Below, piece after piece: positions 24,916-32,152 of a DNA stretch of 47,646 nt. This stretch comes from Nitrospira sp. (GTDB lineage Bacteria > UBA10199 > SBBF01), in assembly GCA_005240075.1 (NCBI GenBank), contig SBBF01000074.1:1-47646 (forward strand), given 5' to 3'. Under the pieces are notes generated by a model. It saw only the letters and a list, made by a program, of their open reading frames with translations, was not told the DNA's origin and ran no database searches. A program made the translations under genes and the position numbers. Position 1 is the first letter of the stretch, and every line of letters begins with the position of its first letter.

Positions 24916-25154
24916 GGTTTGAATCTCCTGTCAAAAAAAGCATTATGAATGGTCACCTTGTCGTCAAGCGTTACCACTCTCAAAAAACGCCCTCCCATTT
25001 CCGGCACTGTTCCCCAAAAACGGTATCGGTTGTTTTCCTGTTTTTCGTGATGCAATGGACTTTCAATCACCTGGCAACACCACTCTTTTTTCAAATAGGG
25101 TCTTTTGCGCAATACTTCTTTTTCGAAATATTTTGTAAAACTGAAGCCAGGCAT
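24912..25154 (-). CDS. DUF4258-like small protein, putative toxin partner (module 2)
   Basis: 80 residues, paralogous to 22425-22667: FTKYFE, W at the same position, then RYRFWGTVPEMGGRFLRVVTL and TIHNAFFDRRF. It precedes DUF2283 in the same order and with the same ATGA overlap as module 1. A 6-bp palindrome, ACAATT/AATTGT (25162-25176), lies just before the start and could be an autoregulatory site. No ribosome-binding site is evident. Confidence 0.65.
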   Translation of the reverse strand: MPGFSFTKYFEKEVLRKRPYLKKEWCCQVIESPLHHEKQENNRYRFWGTVPEMGGRFLRVVTLDDKVTIHNAFFDRRFKP

Positions 25155-25161
25155 TAATTCT

Positions 25162-25176
25162 ACAATTGTTAATTGT
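25162..25176. promoter_or_regulatory. Small palindrome upstream of module 2
   Basis: ACAATT-GTT-AATTGT lies 8 bases upstream of the minus-strand start codon. It may be an operator of the two-gene module. It is short and AT-rich, so chance cannot be excluded. Confidence 0.3.
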
Positions 25177-25229
25177 TAAAGAAAAGATAAACAAGCTCTT
25201 TCTTGTAGCCTAGTCTCCCCCCTTTTTTT

Positions 25230-25302
25230 CTCAAAATGAGGAAAAAACTCCCCAAAGGAGCTTGAAATCAAAGAGATAGCCCTTTTTTCTTCTCATTTTG
25301 AG
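25230..25302 (+). promoter_or_regulatory. Paired palindromic enhancer-like sites for a sigma-54 activator
   Basis: CTCAAAATGAG (25230-25240) and CTCATTTTGAG (25292-25302) are the same 11-bp palindrome, centred 62 bp apart (about six helical turns). They lie about 95 and 157 bp upstream of the -12 element at 25392. The same palindrome recurs at 39704-39714 upstream of another sigma-54 promoter. G/C runs next to the two sites could also let the region fold back on itself. Confidence 0.6.
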
Positions 25303-25376
25303 GGGGGATATTTGTTAAATATTAAATAATATCAAATGCTTATTTTTTATTTTGCAAAAGAACATTGCCATGGAAC

Positions 25377-25393
25377 TTGGCGTGGAAATTGCA
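25377..25393 (+). promoter_or_regulatory. Sigma-54 promoter of the 614-residue protein
   Basis: TTGGCGTGGAAATTGCA agrees with the sigma-54 consensus at 15 of 17 positions with correct GG-GC spacing. The expected start is near 25404, about 75 nt before the ATG at 25479. Confidence 0.75.
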
Positions 25394-25413
25394 TACAATA
25401 GAGATATAGAGGT

Positions 25414-25443
25414 GTAGGGGCGTTCGCCTGAGGCGGACCGCCC
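25414..25443 (+). repeat. GTAGGGGC-type palindrome in a 5' leader (copy 2)
   Basis: GGGCG and CGCCC flank CGCC-TGA-GGCG (25418-25443), a two-tier stem lying in the leader between the sigma-54 promoter and the ribosome-binding site GAAGGAG. It shares the GTAGGGGC head with 24447. Confidence 0.45.
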
Positions 25444-25478
25444 AAAAGAGGGAAAGGGATCCATTGAAGGAGAACGAT

Positions 25479-27323
25479 ATGACAGCTGTTAATTTCGAAA
25501 GTAGTGGTGTTCAAAAAGAAGCGTTGGATAATCTTGTAAGACAAGGCAATGTACAAGGGAAAGCCTTAGACGGTGATTCTGAAACTCTGGAACGTCAAGT
25601 CTATCAGCAGATCGGCGGAGTGGGTGAAGGGGGAGACGCGGCCGAAATCGCGGCAAAAAAAGAGCAGGAATTAAGATCGCTGATTGGGCAAAGACGGGGA
25701 ATTGATAAAGATGGAGACGGACAAGTTGACAGTGAAGTTGGATTTTCTGAGAAGAAAAGATTTTTAAGAAAGCCTGGTTTAGTCATTACAGAGTATGCTT
25801 TTTCAACAGACCCAGTCCAAGCCCAAGCCAGACAGGCCGAATTACAAGCCCAATGGACTGCCGATCAGGCTGATAGAGCGGGACTTGGTACGGTAGCTGC
25901 AGCTCCCGCACCCACAGCTACAGCAGAGCCTGCAGGAACTACTGATAAAGTCTCTGCCCAAAGGACTGCAAATACCGAATATCTCAAAAAACCGATTGAA
26001 GATAAATTTGGGGATCCCAAAAGAGATATGGTTACAGGGAGTCCCGGTGCGCTCGCTTTTGATGCAAGTCTTCCTGCTGATCAAGAAATGTCAGCCGCCG
26101 GAGCCGCGGCTTTCAAGGCTGGTAAGGCTATGGGAATGACGGATGAAGCGGCTAAAGTCTACGTGCGTGATGTGTTGGCAGAGTATCCGGACAATGCCAA
26201 GGGGGTTTTGTCCCGCGTTAATTCTGATTTTACCAACGATCAACAGGCTGGCACCCGCCGAACAGGTCCGGTGGACCAATATGAAAACCCCGAGGCTTAT
26301 GCCCGTTTACGGGTTGGAACCAAAAAAGAGGATGTCGAAGCTTTTGAAGAAGGATGGTCGGAAGAGGCCCCTGAAGGTTCAGCTGTTGATAAATGGGCCG
26401 CCGTCATGGGGGCTGATTCCAACGTGAGAGGGGATGAATACCTCGACGGATTATTCGAAGGTTCTTCCAAAGGTGTGAGCGCCCGGGAAGTGGGCGAAAT
26501 TGGCGGGGAGGGGGTTTATGCCACCAAAGACCGCCGCGAGGAAGTGGGCAAAATTGCCGATACGATCAGGGAGGAAAGACTGGCCGATTTGCGTCAAGAT
26601 TTAGGGTTGGAGAAGGATGCCGATCTGGATGCTGAAAGAAAAAAAGTGGAAGAGTACCTGGCAAAGACAGATTTGTCTGAGACAGATAGAAAAAATTACG
26701 AGGCACAGCTTAAAAAACTGGATGAAAGAAGGGCGCAGATTGACGCCGATATCCAGGATGCCATTGCGAATCCAGCCAAGTTGCAAAGAATGAGTGACGG
26801 CCGGTTTAAGGCTTCCAAGCATGAAAAAGCGGCGGCGGCCAAGGCCAGAAGTGAAGGAGAGGAAACAGACTATTCCAAAGTGAGAAAAGGGGCTGAAGAA
26901 TTTTCTTTTTGGACCGGAAAAGCCAAAGAGGCTTTTGGTTATGTCCAGCAGGGGATCGAATTTTTCCAGAAGCAAGCTGATCGTATGGCAAAAGGACTGG
27001 AAAAAATAGGGGAACAAGTGGCCGGGCAAATGGGCGAACTTCTCAAAGAAGCCACAAGTCGGGAAGCCCCCCCAGAATTTATCAAAGGGGGCACCGAATT
27101 CAATCCTGCCGAGGTCACGGAAGGAACTGCGCGGTCGGCGCTTCAGAGAGGAGCTGTTGCTGGTACAGCCCCCGAAGCCCAGCCGGGCAACATGCTGGCT
27201 AAGGCCAATCATGTGGAACAACCGGGTCCCGACGGCAAAAAGAAAAAGAAACGAACTTTTGACTTAGAAGACTTAAGATCCCAAGTGCAGGCCCAGCGGG
27301 CGATTGATCGGTATACGGTGTAA
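25479..27323 (+). CDS. Large charged protein of unknown function (sigma-54 driven)
   Basis: 614 residues from the ATG at 25479, which has GAAGGAG seven bases upstream; a TTG at 25464 would add five residues. No signal peptide or membrane helix. Residues 76-87 (DKDGDGQVDSEV) resemble an EF-hand or dockerin calcium loop but lack the acidic residue at position 12. Residues 110-160 are Ala/Gln/Pro-rich; 350-480 are charged and helical; about 485-540 form an amphipathic helix region (FGYVQQGIEFFQKQ ... GEQVAGQMGELLKE). The C-terminus is basic (KKKKKRTFDLEDL). Function unknown. It resembles the 526-residue neighbour in composition and in promoter type, so the two may be exported or act together. 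Confidence 0.7.
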   Translation: MTAVNFESSGVQKEALDNLVRQGNVQGKALDGDSETLERQVYQQIGGVGEGGDAAEIAAKKEQELRSLIGQRRGIDKDGDGQVDSEVGFSEKKRFLRKPGLVITEYAFSTDPVQAQARQAELQAQWTADQADRAGLGTVAAAPAPTATAEPAGTTDKVSAQRTANTEYLKKPIEDKFGDPKRDMVTGSPGALAFDASLPADQEMSAAGAAAFKAGKAMGMTDEAAKVYVRDVLAEYPDNAKGVLSRVNSDFTNDQQAGTRRTGPVDQYENPEAYARLRVGTKKEDVEAFEEGWSEEAPEGSAVDKWAAVMGADSNVRGDEYLDGLFEGSSKGVSAREVGEIGGEGVYATKDRREEVGKIADTIREERLADLRQDLGLEKDADLDAERKKVEEYLAKTDLSETDRKNYEAQLKKLDERRAQIDADIQDAIANPAKLQRMSDGRFKASKHEKAAAAKARSEGEETDYSKVRKGAEEFSFWTGKAKEAFGYVQQGIEFFQKQADRMAKGLEKIGEQVAGQMGELLKEATSREAPPEFIKGGTEFNPAEVTEGTARSALQRGAVAGTAPEAQPGNMLAKANHVEQPGPDGKKKKKRTFDLEDLRSQVQAQRAIDRYTV

Positions 27324-27536
27324 CAAGAAGGCAAGACAAGGGAATGCCTTAGTTTCTTTGTCAATTACCTGTGTTGCGTCATCAAGAGCCGCTGAGATGT
27401 TTTCTTTGGAAATCTCCGCGTTGACTTCAAAAATTTTATCGATGTTATAACCGCCCGCTATCAAACCAGGAATATTCTTTACCATAATGCGGGTCCCGCG
27501 AATACGGGGTTTACCGCTCTTTCTTGGTGGTTCATC
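27273..27536 (-). pseudogene. DUF433 (VapB45-like) antitoxin remnant
   Basis: In one minus-strand frame the sequence reads GKPRIRGTRIMVKNIPGLIAGG, then YNIDKIFEVNAEISKENISAAL and TQVIDKE, a clear DUF433 core. An in-frame TAA at 27537-27539 lies only ten codons before GKPRIRGTRI and no start codon replaces the lost N-terminus. An ATG inside the core (27485) would skip the hallmark GTR. The 3' end runs antisense into the 614-residue gene. No partner toxin is visible. I read it as a decayed antitoxin gene. The rest of 27324-27634 holds only the promoter of the next gene. Confidence 0.65.
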
Positions 27537-27596
27537 TTAAAAAAATTGTACCCAATTCAGTATTTTGTCCATGTACAATTTGAGGCTGGTCCAAAC

Positions 27597-27625
27597 TTGA
27601 CATCCGGCTGAAACGTTTTTAAATT
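27597..27625 (+). promoter_or_regulatory. Sigma-70 promoter of the DUF1844-htrA transcript
   Basis: TTGACA (27597-27602) and TAAATT (27620-27625) are 17 bp apart. The expected start, 27632-27634, is immediately before the ATG at 27635, and there is no ribosome-binding site, so the message may be leaderless. Confidence 0.55.
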
Positions 27626-27634
27626 CCAAAAACT

Positions 27635-28039
27635 ATGCCAGAAGAATCTTCCAAGAGTGATGAATTAAACATAAAAGACAAGCGTCGGTTTAATCCTGAT
27701 GGCACGGTTCGTCAGGATGATCCCTCTTTGTCCGATTCGACCGAAAAAAAGTCTCCACCGGAACCTGAGGTAAAAAAAGATTCAAAGCAGGAGTTTCAGG
27801 TTAATTTTGCCACTTTTATTCTTTCTCTCGCCTCATCAGTCCAGATCAACCTTGGTTTGATCCCTCATCCGGCGACGAACAAGCCTGAAAAAAATCTGGT
27901 TTCTGCCCGTCAGACGATCGACATTCTAGGAATGCTGGAAGAAAAAACAAAAGGGAATCTGGATGCCAACGAATCGGCTCTTTTGAAACAGGTCCTGTTT
28001 GAACTGCGAATGCAGTATGTGGAGAGGACCAAAAAATGA
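27635..28039 (+). CDS. DUF1844 family protein
   Basis: 134 residues. The first 50 are charged and probably disordered; the rest is DUF1844: FATFILSLASSVQINLGLIP, RQTIDILGMLEEKTKGNLDA and LLKQVLFELRMQYVE. This small helical family is common in deltaproteobacteria and related groups; its function is not established. Its stop overlaps the htrA start by 4 bases, so both are probably translated together. Confidence 0.9.
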   Translation: MPEESSKSDELNIKDKRRFNPDGTVRQDDPSLSDSTEKKSPPEPEVKKDSKQEFQVNFATFILSLASSVQINLGLIPHPATNKPEKNLVSARQTIDILGMLEEKTKGNLDANESALLKQVLFELRMQYVERTKK

Positions 28040-29475
28040 ATCTTCAAAACAAAAAAATTTTGATTGTTCTGTTTTTGATTATTATCGCTTCAAGCTACCT
28101 GATTGGAGGGTGGTTATTTGAGGAGAGGACGGTCGACAGTCCTTTTCATTCTTTTTCCTCCTCTCTTACGGTCCCCAAGGCGTTGAGTGTGTCCCCGCCG
28201 AACAGTTTTACGGAGCTGGCCAAAAAAGTGAAGCCCGCCGTTGTTAATATTTCCACCACAAAAAAAGTCCGCGAACAAGCCTACAATCCTTGGGCAATGG
28301 ATCCTTTTTTTCGTGATTTTTTTAGCGTTCCCCGTCAACGAGCACCATCGCGGAAAGCTCCTCACAGTCTTGGCACCGGTTTTATCATTAATGAGAAAGG
28401 GGATATTTTGACCAATAACCATGTGATAGCAGGGGCCGATGAGATTGTTGTGAATCTGGCCGACGGCCGGGAGGTGGAAGCCAAAATTGTGGGGCGTGAT
28501 GAAAAGATTGATGTGGCGGTCATCCGTCCCCTCAAGGGAGGAACTTATCCTTTTGTGCCGCTGGGAAATTCTGATTCCCTCGAAGTGGGAGAATGGGTGG
28601 TGGCTGTCGGAAATCCCTTTGGGTTGGGGCATACGGTCACCGCCGGCATTGTGTCAGCCAAGGCGCGCGATTTGGGGGCAGGCCCCTATGATGATTTTAT
28701 CCAGACCGATGCTTCGATTAATCCAGGCAACAGTGGAGGTCCCCTTTTTAATACCAATGGCGAGGTGGTGGGGATCAATACTGCGATTATTGCTAGCGGA
28801 CAGGGGATCGGTTTTGCCATCCCGATCAATATGGCGAAAGATGTGGTGCCTCAGCTGATTACCAAAGGAAAAGTTTCCCGAGGGTGGTTGGGGGTTGCCA
28901 TGCGGGATATGGAAAAAGAAGAAGCGGGTCAGTATGGCCTTGATGCGCCACAAGGGGCTATTGTTGTAGAGGTGGTTCCCGGAAGTCCCGCCGAGCAAGC
29001 TGGCTTGGCAGTGGGGGATCTGATTCTGGAGTTTAATGGAAGTCTCCTTTCAGGCTCCCATACGCTCCCTTCTCTTGTAGCCAAGGCGCAACCGGGAAGT
29101 TCCATTACGCTTGTTTTTATTCGTGATGGGAAAAAATATCAACGAACGGTGACTCTTTCTTCAACCGATGAGGCCGAACAGGTGGCGGCGGGCGCTTCGA
29201 AGGGGTTGATGGGGATGACGCTTCGCGATCTCTCTCCGGCGGAAGCCAATCGGTTAAGGATCGACGGAATTATTGTGACGGCAGTGCAACCGGGAGGACT
29301 GGCTGAAGCAGTAGGGATTCAGGAAGGGGATTTGATTCTGGAAATCAATGGCCGGTCTCTTCAAAGCGTTAAAGAACTGGAAGCAATTCTGGCCAACATT
29401 CCATCCGGCAAAGTAATTCGGTTAGGACTCGCCCGTGGTTCGCAGATGTATTATTTTGCGTTTAGGAAAGAGTAA
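28036..29475 (+). CDS. HtrA/DegP-family periplasmic serine protease with two PDZ domains
   Basis: 479 residues. An N-terminal hydrophobic segment (about 8-27) is a signal peptide or anchor. In the trypsin-like domain the catalytic triad is His129 (TNNHVIAG), Asp159 (EKIDVAVI) and Ser233 (GNSGGPL). PDZ1 covers about 270-365 (GWLGVAMRDM) and PDZ2 about 385-475 (GLMGMTLRDLSPAEANRL). It degrades or refolds damaged envelope proteins. The sequence PWAMDPFFRDFF before the protease domain matches the Q-linker or LA-loop region of DegQ/MucD types. It is coupled to DUF1844 and followed by clpB, which fits a protein quality-control cluster. Confidence 0.95.
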   Translation: MNLQNKKILIVLFLIIIASSYLIGGWLFEERTVDSPFHSFSSSLTVPKALSVSPPNSFTELAKKVKPAVVNISTTKKVREQAYNPWAMDPFFRDFFSVPRQRAPSRKAPHSLGTGFIINEKGDILTNNHVIAGADEIVVNLADGREVEAKIVGRDEKIDVAVIRPLKGGTYPFVPLGNSDSLEVGEWVVAVGNPFGLGHTVTAGIVSAKARDLGAGPYDDFIQTDASINPGNSGGPLFNTNGEVVGINTAIIASGQGIGFAIPINMAKDVVPQLITKGKVSRGWLGVAMRDMEKEEAGQYGLDAPQGAIVVEVVPGSPAEQAGLAVGDLILEFNGSLLSGSHTLPSLVAKAQPGSSITLVFIRDGKKYQRTVTLSSTDEAEQVAAGASKGLMGMTLRDLSPAEANRLRIDGIIVTAVQPGGLAEAVGIQEGDLILEINGRSLQSVKELEAILANIPSGKVIRLGLARGSQMYYFAFRKE

Positions 29476-29492
29476 TTTTGACGCTATCGGTG

Positions 29493-29569
29493 GAAGAATC
29501 CGGCTTTGCCGGTTCTGATATTGGAAGCCCCCTTCATCGTCAGCCGAAGGCTGACGGGAAGGTATATAA
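29493..29569 (+). promoter_or_regulatory. Leader element A, copy 1 (clpB)
   Basis: Stem I is AGAA-[T]-CCGGC / TTT / GCCGG-TTCT. Then follow CTGA, GGAAGCCCCCTTCATCG and stem II, in which CGTCAGCC and GGCTGACG pair around GAA. CCTTC just outside can pair with GAAGG of GGGAAGGTATATAA, burying the ribosome-binding site. The ATG follows directly. This is the copy with the strongest second hairpin. Confidence 0.8.
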
Positions 29570-32152
29570 ATGAGAACCGACAAGCTCACAACAAAAGCCC
29601 AAGAGGCATTATCGGACGCTCAGAATACCGCTCTGGAACGTTCCCACCAGCAGGTGGAGGTGGAACATCTTCTCTGGGCCCTCCTTCATCAAAAAGATGG
29701 ATTAACGAGTCCCCTGCTTCAGAAGATGGGCATTGCGCAAGCCTCGATCGCTCAGGAACTGGAAGCCCAGTTGGAAAAACTCCCCAAAATCTCCGGCGGC
29801 GCGGGAGAATATATCTCTCCAAAAATTAGAATCGTTTTGAACCGGGCTGAGAAGGAAGCCCAAAAACTTAAAGATGACTTTGTTTCCACGGAGCATCTTC
29901 TTTTGGCCATTCTAGAAACGACCGATCTCCCCGCCGGAGACATGCTCAAGAAAAAAGGGATCACCCGTGACAGTTTGCTAAAGGCGCTGGTAGAAATTCG
30001 GGGGGCCCATCGGGTAACCGATCCAAATCCGGAGGAAAAATATCAAGCGCTGGAGCGCTATACCCGTGACCTGACAGCGCTGGCTGGTCAAGGAAAACTC
30101 GATCCGGTCATCGGCCGGGATGAAGAAGTGAGACGAGTGATTCAGGTCTTGTCGCGACGAACCAAAAATAATCCGGTTTTGATTGGCGAACCGGGGGTGG
30201 GGAAGACCGCCATTGTGGAAGGACTGGCGATCCGGATAGCCCATGGGGATATTCCTGAAACGCTCAAGGATAAGAAAGTAGTGGCGCTCGATTTGGGATC
30301 TCTCATTGCTGGCACCAAATTCCGCGGCGAGTTTGAAGATCGTTTAAAGGCGGTCTTGAAAGAGATCACCCAATCCAACGGTCAGATCATTCTTTTTATT
30401 GATGAGCTTCACACGCTCGTGGGAGCGGGAAGTGCCGAAGGAGCCATGGATGCCTCCAACATGTTAAAGCCGGCGTTGGCCCGCGGCGAATTGCGGTGCG
30501 TGGGGGCCACTACCCTTGATGAGTATCGGAAACATGTTGAAAAAGATGCCGCTCTGGAGCGCCGTTTTCAGCCGGTTTTGGTGGGAGAGCCGACTGTTGA
30601 AGATACGATTGCCATTCTTCGGGGATTGAAGGAACGCTACGAAGTTCATCATGGAGTAAGAATTCAGGATTCGGCTCTGGTGGCGGCCGCCACCTTGTCC
30701 CATCGTTATATTTCTGACCGGTTTCTCCCCGACAAGGCAATTGATCTGATGGACGAGGCCGCTTCCAAACTGCGGATTGAAATTGCCTCTCTCCCTTCGG
30801 AGATTGACGAGATTGAAAGGAAGATTACGCAACTCCAGATTGAAAAACAGGCGTTGTCAAAAGAGGGAGATTCAGCTTCCCAGGAGCGGTTTCAAAAAAT
30901 TGAGTCGGAGCTCGCTCAATTAAAAGAGAAATCCGATGCGATGAAAGGACATTGGCAGAACGAAAAAGAGGGAATTTCTCAAATCCGTAAAATCAAGGAA
31001 GAGATGGAACAGACCAAAACCGCTTCTGAAAAGGCGGAGAGGCAGGGGGATTTAAGCAGGGCGGCCGAACTGAAATATGGAAAATTGCATGAACTGGGAA
31101 AAAGACTGGAGGAGGCCAATCGAAAATTAAACGAGCTTCAGAAAGAACAAAAAATGCTTCAAGAGGAAGTGGGGGAGGAGGATATTGCAGAAATTGTCGC
31201 CCGATGGACCGGAATTCCAGTTTCCAAAATGCTGGAAGGGGAGGCGGCCAAACTGCTGAGGATGGAGGATCGGTTAAAGCAGAGGGTGGTGGGGCAGGAT
31301 CATGCGGTGACCAAGGTTGCCAATGCAGTACGAAGAGCGCGCGCCGGTTTGCAGGATTTGAATCGTCCGATCGGCTCTTTTATTTTTTTGGGTCCGACCG
31401 GCGTGGGAAAAACAGAAACGGCCAGAGCGTTGGCCGAATTCCTCTTTGACAACGATCAGGCGATGATCCGGATCGACATGTCGGAATTTATGGAAAAACA
31501 TTCGGTGGCCCGGCTGATCGGCGCTCCTCCCGGCTATGTTGGTTACGAGGAGGGGGGGCACCTGACGGAATCTGTCCGCCGCAGACCCTACTCGGTGGTT
31601 CTTTTGGACGAGGTTGAAAAAGCGCATCCGGATGTTTTTAATATTTTGCTCCAGATTCTGGATGATGGACGGTTGACCGACGGCCATGGAAGAACGGTCG
31701 ATTTTAAAAACACGGTGATCATCATGACATCCAATATCGGTTCTCAGGCGATGCTGGAGGGGGGGGAAAACAGAAAAAAAGCGGAAAAAGAAATGGCCCA
31801 GCTGTTAAAAGCAACTTTCAAACCGGAATTTTTAAACCGGATCGACGATATCATTTATTTCAATTCGCTGGACGAATCGGCAATCCACAAGATTGTCGAT
31901 ATTCAAGCCCGGCGCCTGAATGAACTGCTGGAAAAAAGAAAACTGAAACTGGAATTCCACCCTCCTGTTCTCGACTGGCTTGGCAAGATTGGCTACGACC
32001 CCGTCTATGGGGCCCGTCCCCTCAAGCGGACCATCCAGAAACATATTCAGGATCCTTTATCCCTTGAAATCCTGGCCGGTAATTTTCGGGAGAACGACAC
32101 CATCAAAGCTGTTCTGAATGAAAAAGGGGAGATTGCCTTTTCCAAAAGATGA
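29570..32152 (+). CDS. clpB: ClpB-type AAA+ disaggregase
   Basis: 860 residues, normal for ClpB. The N-terminal Clp-N repeat pair covers about 1-145. NBD1 has Walker A GEPGVGKT (206-213); the long coiled-coil middle domain covers about 400-520 (Q/K/E-rich); NBD2 has Walker A GPTGVGKT (about 605-612) and [30 protein letters not shown]. It rescues aggregated proteins with DnaK. Unlike the usual heat-shock promoter arrangement, it is preceded by element A, whose stem sequesters the ribosome-binding site; temperature-sensitive opening is a testable idea. The stop overlaps the next gene by 4 bases. Confidence 0.97.
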   Translation: MRTDKLTTKAQEALSDAQNTALERSHQQVEVEHLLWALLHQKDGLTSPLLQKMGIAQASIAQELEAQLEKLPKISGGAGEYISPKIRIVLNRAEKEAQKLKDDFVSTEHLLLAILETTDLPAGDMLKKKGITRDSLLKALVEIRGAHRVTDPNPEEKYQALERYTRDLTALAGQGKLDPVIGRDEEVRRVIQVLSRRTKNNPVLIGEPGVGKTAIVEGLAIRIAHGDIPETLKDKKVVALDLGSLIAGTKFRGEFEDRLKAVLKEITQSNGQIILFIDELHTLVGAGSAEGAMDASNMLKPALARGELRCVGATTLDEYRKHVEKDAALERRFQPVLVGEPTVEDTIAILRGLKERYEVHHGVRIQDSALVAAATLSHRYISDRFLPDKAIDLMDEAASKLRIEIASLPSEIDEIERKITQLQIEKQALSKEGDSASQERFQKIESELAQLKEKSDAMKGHWQNEKEGISQIRKIKEEMEQTKTASEKAERQGDLSRAAELKYGKLHELGKRLEEANRKLNELQKEQKMLQEEVGEEDIAEIVARWTGIPVSKMLEGEAAKLLRMEDRLKQRVVGQDHAVTKVANAVRRARAGLQDLNRPIGSFIFLGPTGVGKTETARALAEFLFDNDQAMIRIDMSEFMEKHSVARLIGAPPGYVGYEEGGHLTESVRRRPYSVVLLDEVEKAHPDVFNILLQILDDGRLTDGHGRTVDFKNTVIIMTSNIGSQAMLEGGENRKKAEKEMAQLLKATFKPEFLNRIDDIIYFNSLDESAIHKIVDIQARRLNELLEKRKLKLEFHPPVLDWLGKIGYDPVYGARPLKRTIQKHIQDPLSLEILAGNFRENDTIKAVLNEKGEIAFSKR

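Noticed and set aside
25704-25739. EF-hand calcium site in the 614-residue protein
   Set aside because: The loop has Asp at 1, 3, 5 and 9 but Val at position 12, so a canonical site is not supported.
27580-27612. Sigma-54 site (CTGG...TTGAC) before the DUF1844 gene
   Set aside because: The spacing between the GG and the TTG is one base short and GC is replaced by GA; the TTGACA-17-TAAATT sigma-70 promoter explains the region better.
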